A stretch of DNA of 64,000 nucleotides, taken from Actinomucor elegans (lineage: Eukaryota > Mucoromycota > Mucoromycetes > Mucorales > Mucoraceae). Shown here piece after piece: positions 1 through 11,806 of the stretch (its first letter is position 1; each line of letters begins with the position of its first letter). Below the pieces are notes generated by a model. It was not told the DNA's origin and did no database searches. It saw nothing but the letters and a program-made list of their open reading frames with translations. Location: NCBI GenBank assembly GCA_026027325.1, contig JAMSLZ010000004.1, forward strand, positions 2,356,001-2,420,000. Reading direction: 5' to 3'. Position numbers and translations under genes: made by a program.

Positions 1-1219
1 TCAAGATGGTGGTGCAAGGAAATTGTTGAAACCAAGGCAGTAATGCGCTTTCTTCACCACGGGGATCTCGATGATCAGTTGCAACGTATACCTTAACGCG
101 TCTGCTTAGATCGGAGGAAAAGCGATATTCATCTTTTATATCTATTAGTTGCTGGTCCTGTGTATCTTGGGACCTTTGGGGCGCCACATTCAAGCAATGT
201 TGTGTGCTCTGCTGCTGATATCTTTCGTTCGAAACTAACTCTGTCATGTTTTGGACAAAACTTATCAAATTGGCGGAGACTTCGTTCTTGAACGGTCTAT
301 CACCAGTTCTAAAGTGAACGGACATGAATGAGCCTTTGCCACCAAGATAATTGACAATGGATTTCACAGTTGTACCTAAAGGAGTATCTAACCGATAACG
401 CAGTACGTTCTTAATCTTTGCTTGCATTTCGACATCTTTCGGTTCAATCATATTAAAACGCGTGGAGCCAAAAATACCACCTAAATATAATAGCTTTTCG
501 GTTCTTCTTTGGAAGTGATGCGGTAAAAGTACCTTATAGTAACGTCGTCCAGCAAACGAATCGAAATAATTAAGTTGATTTTTCAATAGATCTATGGCTT
601 CAGACTGGTTTTGATATAATCGCCAATCATACAGCTGCACATCCTCATGCACATAGATATCTGTATCGTTTAACTGCAGATCTTGTTTAAGTTGACTCAT
701 AGAAATAACAGATTGAAATTTGAGGCTGATGTCGTTAGCGAGTGGACTGAAATCGTGGAGCTCTTGCCAGGATACTGCACCAAAGTTTCTATATTCGGCG
801 CACCGAGAACGTTGTATGTAGCTGGATAACTTGTCAGGCGTTGGACGTTGGCATAACTTGGGAAAGTTCTTTGGTGTGGTTAACCAATCCAGACGTTCTG
901 TCAACTGGTCTCTGCCCATCCAACCAAATACTGTACCCAGAAATGCAGGAGGGACGATCAACGTACGGTTTAACATGTGTGCTAGTAGCAGTGCGTTGGC
1001 CAATTCGATACGCTGATTTGATAAACCAGAATGCGGCAAATAAGCTAAATAGGACCCTTGGTCACGTCTTTCAGCATGTTTGACGTATCTAGGTGCTTGA
1101 AAATCCGTTGATAGCTTCAATAAAGGCATTATATAACAAAGTAGCGATGCTGTAAGTATCAGTGTGATGATATTGAACTTTTTGCCTTTAATCAATCGTA
1201 ATGATATCGGTTTGGTCAT
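1..1219 (-). CDS. Partial O-fucosyltransferase-like type II membrane protein
   Basis: An uninterrupted minus-strand frame opens with ATG at 1219 and leaves the window at base 1 without a stop, giving about 406 residues of N-terminal and central protein. Seen: a short basic N-terminus, one hydrophobic segment at about residues 13-32 (signal anchor), then a motif ending NRTLIVPP preceded by SGLSNQRIELANAL, and further on SVHFRTGDRPF and VYVATDHRD. This order (glycine/asparagine loop binding GDP-sugar, H-x-R-x-G-D-R block, later TD block) is that of the GDP-fucose protein O-fucosyltransferase fold seen in many fungal Golgi proteins. Inferred role: transfer of fucose or a related sugar in the ER/Golgi lumen. 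The acceptor is unknown, and the C-terminus and any downstream introns lie outside the window. Family fairly sure; exact substrate not. Confidence 0.75.
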   Translation of the reverse strand, partial: MTKPISLRLIKGKKFNIITLILTASLLCYIMPLLKLSTDFQAPRYVKHAERRDQGSYLAYLPHSGLSNQRIELANALLLAHMLNRTLIVPPAFLGTVFGWMGRDQLTERLDWLTTPKNFPKLCQRPTPDKLSSYIQRSRCAEYRNFGAVSWQELHDFSPLANDISLKFQSVISMSQLKQDLQLNDTDIYVHEDVQLYDWRLYQNQSEAIDLLKNQLNYFDSFAGRRYYKVLLPHHFQRRTEKLLYLGGIFGSTRFNMIEPKDVEMQAKIKNVLRYRLDTPLGTTVKSIVNYLGGKGSFMSVHFRTGDRPFKNEVSANLISFVQNMTELVSNERYQQQSTQHCLNVAPQRSQDTQDQQLIDIKDEYRFSSDLSRRVKVYVATDHRDPRGEESALLPWFQQFPCTTIL

Positions 1220-2855
1220 TATGTTTGAGATAAGAAGTAAAAGAAAGAGAAGAAGCAGAAATTAATAAAGAACCTCCAGTATATTTCACGGGGGCGGGAG
1301 GACAAACAGTCAATAGGAGTCTCTTTTGCATAAGATTCACTTCCCATAATTATCACAAAATTGTTCCTGAATTACATTTTCTATACCAAAAAGCTGGAAA
1401 TACAGAGCTATTTTTAAGCGGTGGTACTTTGATTAAATGAGCAAAAAAGTATATTTTATATCATTTTAGGTATATTATAGGCCCTCTTGGCGTAGTGGCA
1501 CAATCTTTGTAATATACAGCAGAACAAAAAGCTATAATGAAATACTGTTGGAAGAACCAGATAAATAGATATATATGGTCTTATTTACTGGTTTTAGTTC
1601 AGTTATTTCAATTACAGCATACATTAATTGTGCTACAAAAGATCTGCTCAAAAGCCAGGGCAAAGGTAGTAGAGTCAGAAGAAGCTTTAGGGTGATTGCT
1701 AGTAACATGGGCTATAATAATAATTAGGCTTGAGGGTACCTGTTTAGGTAATTAGATCATCAAATGGAATATCTCCGCACGAGCTGTCGCTAGAATGTTC
1801 TTTTTTAAAACTCTCTAGTATCTATTTATGTCAATATATAGTTATAGAAAGTCGTTCATTGGAAACAGAATGATTCGTTCTATAATTTATCCGAATATTA
1901 CTGGTATATCTCAGTTCAATATGGTTCTAGAAGCGACTTTGCAATAAAGTTGGGCTACTGAGTTTAACTTTGACTTATTCATTGATAGCCAATCAATTGC
2001 TTTCATAGAATGAGGTTCTTTCTTAGGTGGTACTCCTTGGTCTGAATGTTTCAAAATGTTGATTATTTATTTTGGCTCTACGTTTGTCTTCAAGGGTATA
2101 ATTTGTAATACTAGATTATTTTATATATTTGGAATAATATAGAGCTATCCATTTGCAATTTTTTTGTACGAAAAAAAACAAGGTTTATTAATACAAAGCC
2201 AAGGTTAGGGAAACTGCAACTAAATCCCAAATATCACTACATCTTAAAACATAATCTACCCTGATTTTAATATCTTTCGAGACACAAATTAATGTTTCCT
2301 AAACTTTACTGATAAAAATTGCATTGGTTTATACTTTATTATTTGAAGATTGCTTTCAAACATCTGCCAGCTTTTAATTTTTGGCAAATAAATAAATTAA
2401 ATATATACTCCGTATAACTTGGCGTCACTGACTCAGATCGATCAATATGCTTCTTTTCTCCACTGGTATGTGGTCCGCGCACAATACGTCTTCAATTTTT
2501 CAGAGGACTTTTTTTTTTTTTGAAAGCGATGATAGTATTTTAAATAAGATTGCATGTAATTGCTGGGCTAAAGCGCTTGTTTAGTGGAATCGCCAAATAA
2601 CTTCGTGCATTTAAGAGGCTTTGGTAGAAAGTATTAATAATAGCTCACCAGCGATCTTTAGAGTCTGGCTATAGCTACTTACCGACTAGTCATCTACATG
2701 CTTTAGAACAAGACATGAATTTTAAAAATCAGTAATGAGTATGGCATATTCATTGTCTACCACGCACGCTTCCGGAGGTTTATTGGCAATGCACAAAATA
2801 AATTCTTCAGTTGTCCGCCAGTTGTTTTCTTTTTCATTATTCTTTATACAATACT
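1220..2855. other. Intergenic, divergent promoters
   Basis: About 1.6 kb between two divergently transcribed genes, so it must hold both promoters. I see A+T-rich DNA with short homopolymers and no convincing coding frame. At 1481-1500 there is an isolated tRNA A-box-like stretch (see rejected items). Confidence 0.5.
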
Positions 2856-4085
2856 ATGTTAGTTAAAAAGGTCAAAGTTCATGACGAGTCGCTTTCTGAT
2901 GAACTGTTTCAAAAATCTTTGTACAAAAATGCCCATTTGCTTCGAATTGTGCTGAATAAGCCGATTGAACAGCATATCCAAATAGACAAATGGTATAGAA
3001 TGGACCTCAAGCTGGTAACTGAGATGGGTTTACTTGTTGATCAACACCAACATAATATTCAACTGAATGGTTTAGTAATCATCGATAACATACTAAAACC
3101 TGCTTTTCCTATTGAAATACGACCCATATCAGAAGATGCATGGAATCCAGAAGTAGCAAAATCCATGGGATTTCTTGCTTCGAAAGCTATTGGTGGGCTG
3201 GAATATCGCATTACCGGAACGGTTGTGGTATCTGATCCTGTGTATATATCGCTTCAAGTCGCTGATAGACAGTCAAACAGCCCCACAATACTGCCATTGA
3301 CTGTGGGCCCAATTTGGCTACAAACGCCGCTGAGCACCAGTCAAAACTGGAGCAATAAAGAATTTGAAGATCTAGAGCAACAACAGTTCCGTGCGTTAAG
3401 GACATGCCAAAATAAGTGCTTTTTGCTAAAAGAACAGTGGCATATTGGAACACCTGGTAAGATATGGGACTCTGCCATTGTCATGACTGATATCCTTAAA
3501 TCTATCTTTAATGCAAAACCCTGTCATTTTTCTGGTAAACGAATCTTGGACCTCAGTGCTGGCACAGGCTATATAGGGCTTTCATTTGCTCAGTTATATC
3601 AGCAACACACAGTTGAATCCCCACCACATATTACTTTAACTGATTTACCGGAAGCACTGCAATTAATCAGAGAGAACCAATCACTAAATAATATCCAATC
3701 TACACCGTATTTGAACATAGAACCATTATCTTGGGGCAACAAGAAGGATGTAGAAGCTATCCTTGCCCGTGGGAAACTGGATATAGTAATTGCTTCGGAT
3801 GTGCTTTATAATACAGCCCATTTTGCAAAACTTGTATCTACCTTACGAGATCTTTGTGATAAGCATACGCGAATTTATCTTTGTTACAAACAACGCGGAC
3901 TGACTATTGAAGAAGAAAGGTCGTTTTTTATACTGTGTAAGACCCAGTTTCAAGTATCGCTTCTAAAGCAGTTCAAACATGAGATGGGCGTCAAGATATA
4001 CCAACTTAGAAAAAAGCATCGTTCGATCAAGTATTACTTGAATACAGCCAATAGAAATTTATTAGAGATTTCGAAGATTAAATAA
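2856..4085 (+). CDS. METTL21-type (Methyltransf_16) protein lysine methyltransferase
   Basis: Single exon of 409 residues. The ATG at 2856 is chosen because the frame upstream of it has no ATG. A seven-beta-strand SAM-dependent methyltransferase core is visible in the second half: motif I LDLSAGTGYIGL at about residues 230-241, an acidic loop ITLTDLPEAL where SAM ribose is usually held, and post-motif II DIVIASDVLYN near 307-317. ASDVLYN resembles the D-V-x-Y signature of the METTL21/FAM86 group of protein lysine methyltransferases. The first half (about 200 residues) is a less conserved extension that I do not recognise. The protein target cannot be read from the sequence. The start of the next gene is only 55 bp downstream on the same strand, across a T/A tract. 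Confidence 0.8.
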   Translation: MLVKKVKVHDESLSDELFQKSLYKNAHLLRIVLNKPIEQHIQIDKWYRMDLKLVTEMGLLVDQHQHNIQLNGLVIIDNILKPAFPIEIRPISEDAWNPEVAKSMGFLASKAIGGLEYRITGTVVVSDPVYISLQVADRQSNSPTILPLTVGPIWLQTPLSTSQNWSNKEFEDLEQQQFRALRTCQNKCFLLKEQWHIGTPGKIWDSAIVMTDILKSIFNAKPCHFSGKRILDLSAGTGYIGLSFAQLYQQHTVESPPHITLTDLPEALQLIRENQSLNNIQSTPYLNIEPLSWGNKKDVEAILARGKLDIVIASDVLYNTAHFAKLVSTLRDLCDKHTRIYLCYKQRGLTIEEERSFFILCKTQFQVSLLKQFKHEMGVKIYQLRKKHRSIKYYLNTANRNLLEISKIK

Positions 4086-4140
4086 ACGTTCTCGGTCTTT
4101 TTTTTAAAAAAAAAATGTATAGCTTTTTCTTTCTTATCTA

Positions 4141-5310
4141 ATGTCTTATTTATCTTCCAGTGTACCATCAGCTGATAATTTCGATAATGAATCGGTGGGC
4201 TCAACTCCTCCATTACCTGAACAAGCATGCGAAATCCAATCCTTAATGCGCTGTTTTTTAAAAGAGCATACAGCATACGACGTCTTACCTGTTAGTTATC
4301 GTCTTATTGTGTTCGATACTCGACTTTTAGTGAAAAAGGCTTTGAATGCACTTGTACAAAATGGTAATTAAGGCGTGTTTGCAGTTGCATATGTCTAATT
4401 AATTGTAGGTATTGTCTCGGCTCCTTTATGGTCCAGCGAAACACAACAGTTTGCAGGCATGTTGACGGTAGCCGACTTTATCAACCTGATTCAATATTAT
4501 TATACCCATTCTTCGGTCGAGGATGCATTTCGTGAAATTGAAAGCTTTGAACTGGCTCATTTAAGAAATGTAGAGAAACTGGTAGGTGCACCTGCCCCTC
4601 AGTTGGTGTCTATGCATCCTATGGCAACACTGTATGACGCGTGCCGTATGTTAGCAGAAAGTCGAGTGCATCGTGTACCATTGTTGGATAAAGAGCCAGA
4701 GACTGGTACAGAAATGATCGTTAGTGTTATCACTCAATATCGTATATTAAAGTTCATTGCTTCCAATGTAAGATTTTGTATATACCCAAAAGATACCTGA
4801 CTCACGCGTAGCTTGTATAGTTTAAACACACAAAGGTTTTACGTCAACCTTTATCAGAGCTAAAGATCGGTACCTACGAAAATATATCAACCGCTTCCAT
4901 GTCAACGCCGGTTATTCAAGTAATCAATAAGTTCGTAGAACAAAATATCAGCGCAGTACCCATTGTAGATGCCAATGGCGTGGTATTGAACGTATATGAG
5001 ACCATTGACGTGATGGTAAGATCATAGATTATGAGGTAGACATTGGTATTTAAAAACTATGTAGAGTATTGCACGATCAGGAAGATACAAGGAATTGGAT
5101 ATTCCTGTTGGAGAAGCGATGGAAGCGAGACCTAAAGATTATCCTGGTGTTCATACATGTACATTAAATGATACGCTTCACTCGATCTTTAGAACTATTC
5201 GAAAGCAACGCGTGTACAGACTCATTATTGTAGATCAAGAAAATAAGCTGATCGGTATTGTCAGCTTATCAAACATTCTTGGCTATCTTGTTGGTTATAA
5301 GCGTCCATGA
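4141..5310 (+). CDS. SNF4: AMPK/Snf1 kinase gamma subunit (Snf4-like)
   Basis: Four exons: 4141-4363, 4409-4767, 4821-5015, 5065-5310. Introns are 45, 53 and 49 nt with GTAA donors and TAG acceptors; phases join cleanly to give 340 residues, close to yeast Snf4 (322). The conserved chain is readable: RLIVFDTRLLVKKALNALVQ then GIVSAPLW, DFINLIQYYY, YRILKFIASN, STPVIQVINKF, SAVPIVDANGVVLNVYE, VGEAMEARPKDYPGVHTC, and IIVDQENKLIGIVSLSNIL. These are the four CBS motifs (two Bateman modules) that bind adenine nucleotides and make the gamma subunit the energy sensor of the Snf1/AMPK complex. Expected cellular role: derepression of alternative-carbon metabolism during glucose limitation. Alternative acceptors exist for intron 2 (TAG at 4808-4811), but only the one used here keeps family alignment. 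Confidence 0.95.
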
Positions 5311-5703
5311 TAGCGTTTGCTTTTCTTTCATTCATGTACAATATCTCATTTTGATAATAAAAGCAAAAAACATCCTTTGCGCCTGATAAATAAGTGGTTA
5401 TGCTTAGTTACTGCATTGGTAGCCAGGATGATGCTTTTAATTTACTGTGACTTTTCTGGTTGCTATGGCTAAATTTTGACAGGTGCAATTGCTATGGAGG
5501 GTATACCTTAAGTAAAAAGACCAAACTAATACAAATCTTTTTGTACAACTGTTACACGAAACCTCAGTGGAGCATATGCTTAAATGCACAGCCAATCGAA
5601 GTTTATGACTCAATATGATTTGACAAATACTAGAGTCATTTAATGAATTATGAAGAAAAAAAAGAAAACAGAGATAAATGAGTATATATATATAAGCAGG
5701 GGA
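5311..5703. other. Convergent 3' intergenic region
   Basis: Lies between the stop codons of the convergent Snf4 and Ilv6 genes. An AATAAA-like signal (gataataaaagc) sits about 45 bp past the Snf4 stop. No further gene seen. Confidence 0.5.
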
Positions 5704-6810
5704 TTATCCAGGAGGGAGCAAAGAAGCATCAACTGCTTCAGATTCCTCATAAGAATGTTCAGTTTGAGCTTCATAGTGATCATGAACTGGCGATCTGGGC
5801 ATAGCCATGATACCTACAAACAAATTAATATCCAATCTCTAAACACTATGCGTAAACTTACCAGTTCTAGAGGCTTCGAGGATACCGAAAGGTTTACAAA
5901 GCTTCATGAAAGAAGACAATCTGCTCGACTTGGCACATAATTCAATGATGACTGAATCCGAAGAAACATCAACAACTTTACCGTCAAAGAGGCGGGTCAG
6001 TTCAGTCAAGGCACGTAAATGAGAGAATGTTTCACGAAGAGTATCCGAAGGAGCAGGATAAGGCGCCTACATGGATTATTAAATCACCCATTCCATGATT
6101 TTTTTTTATAACGGAAACTTACATTTTCATAGCGAGCAAGGTTTTCATCTTCATATTCAACATCATCATCCAACTTAGCAGTAGGTAATTGTTCGTGCAA
6201 ATGTTCAGGACCAAGAATAGATACTTTGATCAATAACAACTCACGTTCAACCAATTTTGTCTTTGTATAATCCAACACAGCCCAGACAGGAACCTATTTA
6301 CAATATGAGTTGTATATCCTAAATGCAACTCATATAAGCTTACCAAATCCTCTAATTGACGTCTTGCTTGTTCAATTTGTACATTACGACCATTAAACAC
6401 GACAGTCATACGACTGAGATCCTCTACCTCGGTATTAGCAACTACCAAGGACTCAATGTTGAATCCACGGGCAGCCAAGATGCCGGAAACGCGGCTCAAA
6501 ACACCAGGTTCGTTTTGTACAAGACAGTTGAGGATATGGCGGGTTTCAGGTTGAAGACTTGGGGCAGGTGTATTGTAAAGGATGTTGGTAACAGCGTCTT
6601 CGACCGTGGGCTGAGGCATAACTGGAGCAGGGCCAAAACGACGTTGACGGATATGCTTTTTGAATGATAAGGCAGATGTAGCGGAACTGTTTTTGGAGCC
6701 ATAAAATCTGACATTTTGAATGGCAGGCGATGCCTATAACTTGTGGTTAGATTATCCATGATATTACATAAATAAGTACTTACAACGCGAGTTGCAATAG
6801 ATCGAAGCAT
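5704..6810 (-). CDS. ILV6: Acetolactate synthase small (regulatory) subunit
   Basis: Five exons read on the minus strand: 6810-6784, 6733-6344, 6293-6123, 6066-5862, 5813-5704. All introns are 48-56 nt with GTAAG donors and TAG acceptors, and 301 codons result (300 aa; yeast Ilv6 has 309). An N-terminal basic, serine-rich stretch starting MLRSIATRV looks like a mitochondrial presequence. Then comes the ACT domain, with HILNCLVQNEPGVLSRVSGI and ARGFNIESLVVANTEVEDLS, followed by VPVWAVLDYTKTKLVEREL and the C-terminal ALS_ss_C region (RALTELTRLFDGKVVDVSSD). Role: mitochondrial regulatory subunit that activates the catalytic Ilv2 subunit and confers valine feedback inhibition in branched-chain amino acid synthesis. 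It is convergent with Snf4 and divergent from the carrier gene. Confidence 0.95.
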
Positions 6811-8732
6811 TTTTTTTTTTCTTGGACGAAAAAAGAGAAAGGTTAAAAGATACAAAAGTAGCTTTTATATCTGCTTACCCAAATTCTTGTGACGAGAATT
6901 TGAATCATAAAGAATAGCAGACGCTTATTGGTACATCTCATATGAATCTTATTTGCTCTTTGAGAAGCGCCTTTTGTTGGCTTGCATTAGCGGCCATTGA
7001 AATCAGAGCAGCATTGCTTTTCGTTGGTGTCACTCCTGTGCCAAACTTAAACGCGCTAAATCGAACCCTATTGATTTTTATACAACAAAAAACTGCCATT
7101 AAACGCTTGGAACTGCAAGAAACAAATTTTATTATACATTGCTCCTCTATAATTGCTGAAATATCATGAAAAAGTAATGCAATGTTCACCACCATCATGT
7201 GCTCACTTGACTTTTATTGGCTGTCTGCACTTTAACAAATTATGCCTGAGGATCTGTTGAAAACCTAAGAAATTGTTCTGAACTCTGATCATATTTTTCA
7301 TAATAAACGATTGTTGATACGCGAAAGCTGTATTAACAAATACTGTACATAATCTAATCCGAATGTCAAAAGACCAAGATAATGTCGTCTATTATTTTTA
7401 ATTCACTGACTTATCTTCTATAAAAGATAAATTATAAATATATTCAACACTACAGTATTTTATATGCGGTAAAATCTCAAACAAATACATTTGTATACTC
7501 TCAAGCAGATTAGATCTGTGTAATTAGTATGCCATGCCTCAGAAAAACATTCTTCATGTTTTACTTAAAAAAAATTCTATCTAAAAATTTAGGCAGAACT
7601 TTTCATTTTTTCAACATTTCCAGATCTATCAATCTCCTGACTGATTCCGGCCACATGTCGCATTTGATTAGCGCTCCATGAACAGAAGCATAAGCTTTTG
7701 AATCTATTAGAACACTTTACCCAACTTGGAGAACTTACTAAGTACTTGATTCTAGGATATTACAGTATTTGTCAAATGACAGCTGTAGGAAATGCACTCT
7801 AAAGGACTCGTGAAAATAATTAATTAACAAAGCATAAGTTTTTAACCGATCACCAGTTGCTTCCATAGAGTTTCGTTTTCGTAGTTCAGATAAGCGTAGC
7901 CTTTTTATATAGAATCTATTTTAGATAAGAATAACAACGGTTTTAATGTACTGAATAGGACCAAGACTATTGAAAGCACGAATTATATAGTCAAATGTCT
8001 ATGAATCCTTTTAAAAAGATATATCTACCTACATGCTTTGATTTATTGATATCTGGATATCCTTTTTTTTTTTTTTAGTATCGTTCATTATAAGTGTAGC
8101 AAATGCCAGGGCACTACTTTGTGTGAGGAGGCTCATTAGATCAGTTACTACAGATTCATTCATCAAAACCACTTACTCACAAGACAGTTATCTATCATCT
8201 GTTCTGACAAACGCGATACGATGTTTTCAAGGCATCCGGAACGCTACTGCAAAATATTTTTTTCATATGAAGAGATAAACCAAACGCGAAAACCGCCTTA
8301 ATACTTTTTAAACAGCGAACAAATTTGATCGAAACGCGTCAGTCAAGTAACGTTGCAGCTATGATAATTATTATATAGAGACCAATGGCGCTGATAACGA
8401 ACTATTTGTTTTATAGGATGAAATATTATATGAGCGAATTCTTGTGTTGAATTCAAAGCCAATGCAATGATCTCCAGTGATATAGAACGTGCTTTTTTTT
8501 TTTTATATCTCAGAGGTACCGAGTCGCTTATACCAAAAGAACCAGGCTCTAATGATGGGTGTTACGTAGGGGCAAGGTTGTGCTTGTTAAAATTTTGTTT
8601 CTTTATCTTTCAAAACAAATAGGCTTTGTTCTTATTTGATCTCGAGAGTCTTGCACTTTCTTACATTACACGTAAATCAACCGAGAGAGAAAAAAAAACA
8701 CGCCATACAATCACGAGATTAACCATCGATCA
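6811..8732. other. Long divergent intergenic region
   Basis: 1.9 kb between divergent Ilv6 and the mitochondrial carrier. Overlapping 75- and 86-codon frames around 6940-7200 on opposite strands have no family features. A TATA-like stretch (minus strand, near 7075) and a 19-codon ATG frame (minus, about 6998-6942) could belong to an Ilv6 leader, but this is only a guess. T tracts at 8061-8077 and 8492-8503. Confidence 0.4.
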
Positions 8733-10488
8733 ATGGCAAGTATTTTTCTTGTAAAAGAAAAGGCGAAATGTTAATGTTTTATTAGACATGAGTTCAACGA
8801 TACCTGGATCACCTCATCCTTATTTTGATGAAAAAGCTGGAGAAAGAGAGGCCCGCATCAAGAGTTTATTCGAGTCTTTGGATAGTCGAGGCCGAGGCTA
8901 TTTAGATGCAGAAGCTATTCTCGGAGGCTTTCTCAAACTGACCCATTTACCAGCCCATACGCGCTATGTTACTGATCTACTGGCAAAGTGCGATACTGCC
9001 CAGGATGGCATTATCGATTATCAAGAATTTAGAAAGTATGTGTTGGATAAAGAAAAGGAACTGTGGCAATTGTTTTCTGAAATCAACAAATCTGGGGATT
9101 ATCGATTACACCCAAAAGACCTCGAGAATGCGTTGATATCAGCCGGTATCAAAGTAACCAATCAAGACATTGAAAACTTTATGCAGGTCATTGATACAGG
9201 TAATTTGTAGTTATCATTAATTTTTATGGATAACTAACATGTATTAGAGGGCAATGGATACATTGATTTTCAAGATTGGCGTGATTTCTTGTTGGTAAAG
9301 AACTATAGATGATATCTATGAAATAACATTCTCTAAAGTATATTGTATGTAATAGCTGCTTCCGCGTGAAACCACAATTCTCGAGATATATCAATACTAT
9401 CAGACTTCGACTCAATTGACTCATGATGCCGAGGTTGTTATTCCTCATACAGATGAAACAGCTCATAATGCATACAAATATCTAGCTGCTGGTGGCATGG
9501 CTGGTGCAGTTTCGAGAACATGTACAGCCCCATTTGATAGACTTAAAGTATACCTCATCACTCAAACCTCGTTTACCCAGCAATCCAAAACAGTTGCTCA
9601 GAAATCACAGTCTGCTATCCTTATGGGCATGAAAAATATCTACCGTCAAGGTGGTTTACGCGCTTTTTTTGTTGGTAATGGACTCAATGTCATAAAAATC
9701 GTACCTGAATCTGCCATCAAATTCTATGTGTTTGAGACAGCCAAGTCTGTATTGGCAGAACTAACCCAAAGTCAAGACAAAAACAGTATTCCTGTAGGCG
9801 CTCGATTTATAGCGGGTGGTGTTGCTGGTCTCTGTGCTCAGTTTTGTATCTACCCAGTAGAGACACTCAAAACAAGGATCATGTCATCCATGATTATCGA
9901 GTCATCGTCATCTACTCGCAAAAGCCATCATCATTCGAACGCGTTCAAGACCAAACAGAAAAATTTGGTCTTTAATACGGCAAAAACAATGTATAAAACG
10001 GCGGGCCTAAAAGGCTTTTGGCCTGGTTTGACTGTGAGTCTGATGGGTGTATTTCCCTATCAAGCTTTGGATATGGGTATCTACGAAACGCTCAAGGTGA
10101 CTTATTTGCAATATATGAATTCGCAAAAAGATGATCAAGGAAAAGGTAGACCTCCAAATGTATTAGTACTGTGGGCCTGTGGTATGGTCAGTGGGTCCAT
10201 TGGTGCTAGTAGTGTTTATCCATTGAATATGATTAGAACAAGGTAAATACCCATACCATTACAACCTTTGAATATATAATAACAGTATGTAGAATGCAAG
10301 CTCAAGGTACACCTGCTCATCCATATACATATACCTCAGCTTGGGATGCTGCCAAAAAGACATATCGCGCTGATGGCGTTAGAGGATTTTATAAAGGCCT
10401 TGGTCCAACATTATTTAAAGTAGTACCCTCTGTTAGTATTAGTTATGCAGTGTATGAGTTTAGTAAAAGATCACTTGGTATCTCTTGA
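8733..10488 (+). CDS. Calcium-dependent mitochondrial solute carrier (SCaMC/Sal1-like)
   Basis: Main exons 8788-9199, 9248-9294, 9356-10242, 10293-10488 give 513 residues from the ATG at 8788. A 7-nt first exon (8733-8739) plus a 46-nt intron would add three residues (MAN) in frame and is the start used for the coordinates; either start is possible. The N-terminal half has four EF-hands: EF1 about 32-43 (degenerate), EF2 69-80 with a full D-x-A-x-D-x-I-x-D-x-x-E loop, EF3 about 100-111 (degenerate), EF4 136-147. The C-terminal half holds three mitochondrial-carrier repeats with signatures PFDRLK (about 212), PVETLK (about 320) and PLNMIR (about 442). Known role of the family: Ca-regulated ATP-Mg/phosphate exchange across the inner mitochondrial membrane. 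A His/Ser-rich insert interrupts repeat 2. Confidence 0.92.
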
Positions 10489-10507
10489 TAGAAACACTGT
10501 TGTAGTC

Positions 10508-10510
<3 letters not shown>

Positions 10511-10540
<30 letters not shown>
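10511..10540. repeat. (ATT)10 microsatellite
   Basis: Ten perfect ATT units 22 bp after the carrier stop codon, so probably in its 3' UTR. Likely length-polymorphic. Confidence 0.95.
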
Positions 10541-11504
10541 GCCTATTGATACACTCTTAGAATATTTTTTGTAAATAAAATCAACAAAAAAAGGGGCTGT
10601 ATGGATATTGGTTGGTAGTGAATCGCAAACAATTATCAACATGAAATTAATGCTATGTAGTATGAGTTATAATGTGCTAGGATATCTTTGTAATGTCTGT
10701 ATTCGGGTTGGTTATAGATTCGTATTTTTATTAATAATGGATCATGTTGAATATACGAAAATGCGTTATGCTGAAGAGCATGATATAAACTTACATTACA
10801 CGTACTTTAAATGCCTGTACCTTGGAGTGTGTTGTATATTAATGTATTTAAACTAACAAACATGATGTATGTTGTTGGTCTGGATCGTAGATCGTGTTAC
10901 AAGGTTTTTACTGTAGATCAAGTTATATGCTTTATATTGTGGGTCATACAATTCATTTATTACAGATTGTCTTGGATGCATACACTATAACAAACTTTAT
11001 TCTGTGTGCGTACATTATGAATCAAGTTATAGATATGCTTAAACCAAGAATCAAATCACACTCCTTTACAATAAAATGCGCTATATACTTATAGATCATA
11101 TTGAATGCTTATATTATAAAGTGTATCAGACCCATATGCCATATTGTAGTTACTCTTGTTCAAGCTCTCTCAATCCACTGATGTATCTTATTCTTGAGAG
11201 CTATTTTGACAAATTGTTTTAAGGATAAGCCGATTTATTTTATTATAACTCTGTCAATACGTTCTAAATGGCCCTTATACACTTGCTTAGTATGGGACTT
11301 GTGGTACCAAGTTTTCCATCAACTTTGTGTATAACTGATGGTTTTTGGCTTAGAAAACTTCTTAATGGGTTCATATTCATTTTCATTGACCCATAACCAC
11401 AAAACTGACAGTAGCCGGTTGTATATTGCGATCATCCTGTAATGGCTTCGCGCTGAGGATTCTCTTGATTGCCATGAATGGCTTTTCAGGAACTGACTTT
11501 TCTC

Positions 11505-11505
<1 letters not shown>

Positions 11506-11537
<32 letters not shown>
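11506..11537. repeat. T32 homopolymer
   Basis: An unbroken run of 32 T in the convergent spacer. The length may be inexact because of sequencing slippage. Confidence 0.9.
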
Positions 11538-11538
<1 letters not shown>

Positions 11539-11806
11539 TATCCGCGTTTAGTAAGAGTGTGCCTTTCAGTAGTGCCTATTAGTAAATAATCAGAATAAAC
11601 CAATAATTCCTAATTTTATTTACCTAGAAAGAATATATCACTAGCTCAAGAAAATCATTACGAGAATCATCACTGAATAATAGAACATTGATATTATTTA
11701 GATACAATAAAAAGACGCATACACGTAGACTTATTTATTTAAAAATATACAGCATATTTAAAGATATAATACAGACATGAAAGTCGAATAGGTAAGGATG
11801 AATACT

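Larger units (their letters stand above)
10489..11806. other. Convergent intergenic region with microsatellites
   Basis: 3' flanks of the carrier (+) and the CsbD-like gene (-). Contains an (ATT)10 run and a T32 tract listed separately. Several 60-95 codon frames here are low-complexity or lack family features and are not called. Confidence 0.45.

Noticed and set aside
1481..1600. tRNA-like start (gccctcttggcgtagtgg) with a good A box
   Set aside because: No anticodon arm, T arm or B box (GGTTCGA-type) can be found within tRNA distance; a relic or chance.
6938..7198. Overlapping 75- and 86-codon frames on opposite strands upstream of Ilv6
   Set aside because: No domain, both A+T-biased, mutually antisense; at most part of a leader region.
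10608..11094. 82- and 66-codon plus-strand frames after the carrier gene
   Set aside because: Met/Tyr/Cys-rich random-looking translations, no family features, in the 3' flank.
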